DNA from: an uncultured bacterium
Lineage (GTDB): Bacteria; Bdellovibrionota_C; UBA2361; CAKMMH01
Length of the DNA stretch: 13,315 bases
Direction of reading: 5' to 3'
Assembly: GCA_927798255.1 (NCBI GenBank)
Contig: CAKMMH010000030.1
Coordinates: 1-13,315, forward strand
Shown: one piece after another, positions 13,025 through 13,315 of the stretch
How positions within the stretch are numbered: the stretch's first letter is position 1
How the letters are laid out: each line of letters starts with the position of its first letter
The notes under the pieces: generated by a model
The model's database searches: none
Told to the model about the DNA's origin: nothing
What the model saw: only the letters and a program-made list of their open reading frames with translations
Made by a program: the position numbers and the translations under genes

Positions 13025-13315
13025 TTAATAAACTACATGAATGTCATTAAATTTAGCCGTTACAAGCTTGTTTTTGCTATTAACTTTAAAAAGTCCACTT
13101 TGAGATGAACCATTTTTAAATTGAAGTGTTAAAGTCATAAATGATTTTTTTTCAGATATGCTTTTTTGGATAATTGTATTAGTTATGATTTTATTATTAC
13201 CAGTATTAATATCATATTTTCCAATTAATAAATCATTTAAATAAATTTCTAATTTGTTTTTTATTGGAGAATAAAAATTTAATTCAATTTGATAAGGCTT
13301 ATTAATAGGGGAAAA
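13025..13315 (-). CDS. C-terminal fragment of an unrecognised protein, truncated by the window edge
   Basis: On the - strand an open frame enters at 13315 and runs 96 codons to TAA at 13027-13025; the start lies outside the window. The peptide includes YQIELNFYSPIKNKLEIYLN, MTLTLQFKNGSSQSGLFKV and ends DIHVVY. The alternating hydrophobic pattern suggests a beta-sandwich. Such tails occur at the end of membrane glycosyltransferases and phosphoglycerol-transferase-like proteins, but this is only a resemblance in form. Codon use is like the neighbours and the frame is free of stops over 288 bases of A/T-rich DNA, which supports a real gene. It converges on argS with seven bases between the stop codons. 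Confidence 0.6.
   Translation of the reverse strand, partial: FSPINKPYQIELNFYSPIKNKLEIYLNDLLIGKYDINTGNNKIITNTIIQKSISEKKSFMTLTLQFKNGSSQSGLFKVNSKNKLVTAKFNDIHVVY

Noticed and set aside
1..13315. CRISPR array, insertion sequence, toxin-antitoxin or other defence genes
   Set aside because: No regularly spaced repeats, transposase or recognisable defence-family motif was found on either strand.

Overview
The window is bacterial chromosome of very low GC (visibly under one third). It most likely comes from a Gram-negative, diderm bacterium. Pointers are a Sec lipoprotein with a short lipobox, an AlgI/AlgJ-type acylation pair and a periplasmic TPR protein. The order parS-parA-parB-bactofilin is typical of chromosomal loci near the origin in deltaproteobacterial-type lineages (Geobacter- or Bdellovibrio-like), and the IHF/HU protein also has that flavour. 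This placement is inference; no rRNA or marker gene fixes the taxon.

Layout. 1-251: gene-free leader with two parS sites, the second inside a 32-bp perfect palindrome. 252-2612, + strand: parA (interrupted by an in-frame TGA), parB and a bactofilin, a chromosome segregation and cytoskeletal operon. 2645-2790: tRNA-Ser(CGA) with a near-consensus promoter. 2795-6210, - strand: a cell-surface module of an AlgJ/AlgX-like SGNH protein, an MBOAT acyltransferase and an upstream lipoprotein of unknown function. 6319-6392: a GC-rich island of inverted repeats. 6424-7497, - strand: a tyrosine recombinase with a full catalytic set. 7548-7755: a consensus promoter, an A/T hairpin, then tRNA-Arg(CCT). 7921-8687, + strand: an HU/IHF-family protein and a small protein with a LysM-like segment. 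8933-13017, + strand: aminotransferase, exported TPR protein and arginyl-tRNA synthetase, closely spaced as a probable operon. 13025-13315, - strand: the C-terminal 96 residues of a gene that runs off the right edge.

How the parts fit. ParB would load at the two parS sites directly upstream of its own operon, and ParA would move or separate the complexes; bactofilin can act as the scaffold for this. The MBOAT protein should carry acyl groups across the inner membrane, and the AlgJ-like protein should pass them to a periplasmic or surface glycan. No polymerase for such a glycan is present here.

The strongest anomaly is parA. The first 109 codons hold the Walker A motif, the next codon is TGA, and the same frame then continues with Walker B and the rest of a normal ParA, with no length change. 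All 13 genes whose ends are visible stop with TAA (12) or TAG (1), none with TGA. Trp is otherwise always TGG, so wholesale UGA reassignment is not supported. The choice is between a nonsense mutation or sequence error and real UGA read-through. No CRISPR array, insertion sequence or recognised defence system is visible. No gene-free stretch exceeds 300 bases; the longest (1-251 and 8688-8932) are A/T-rich and hold only the sites listed.
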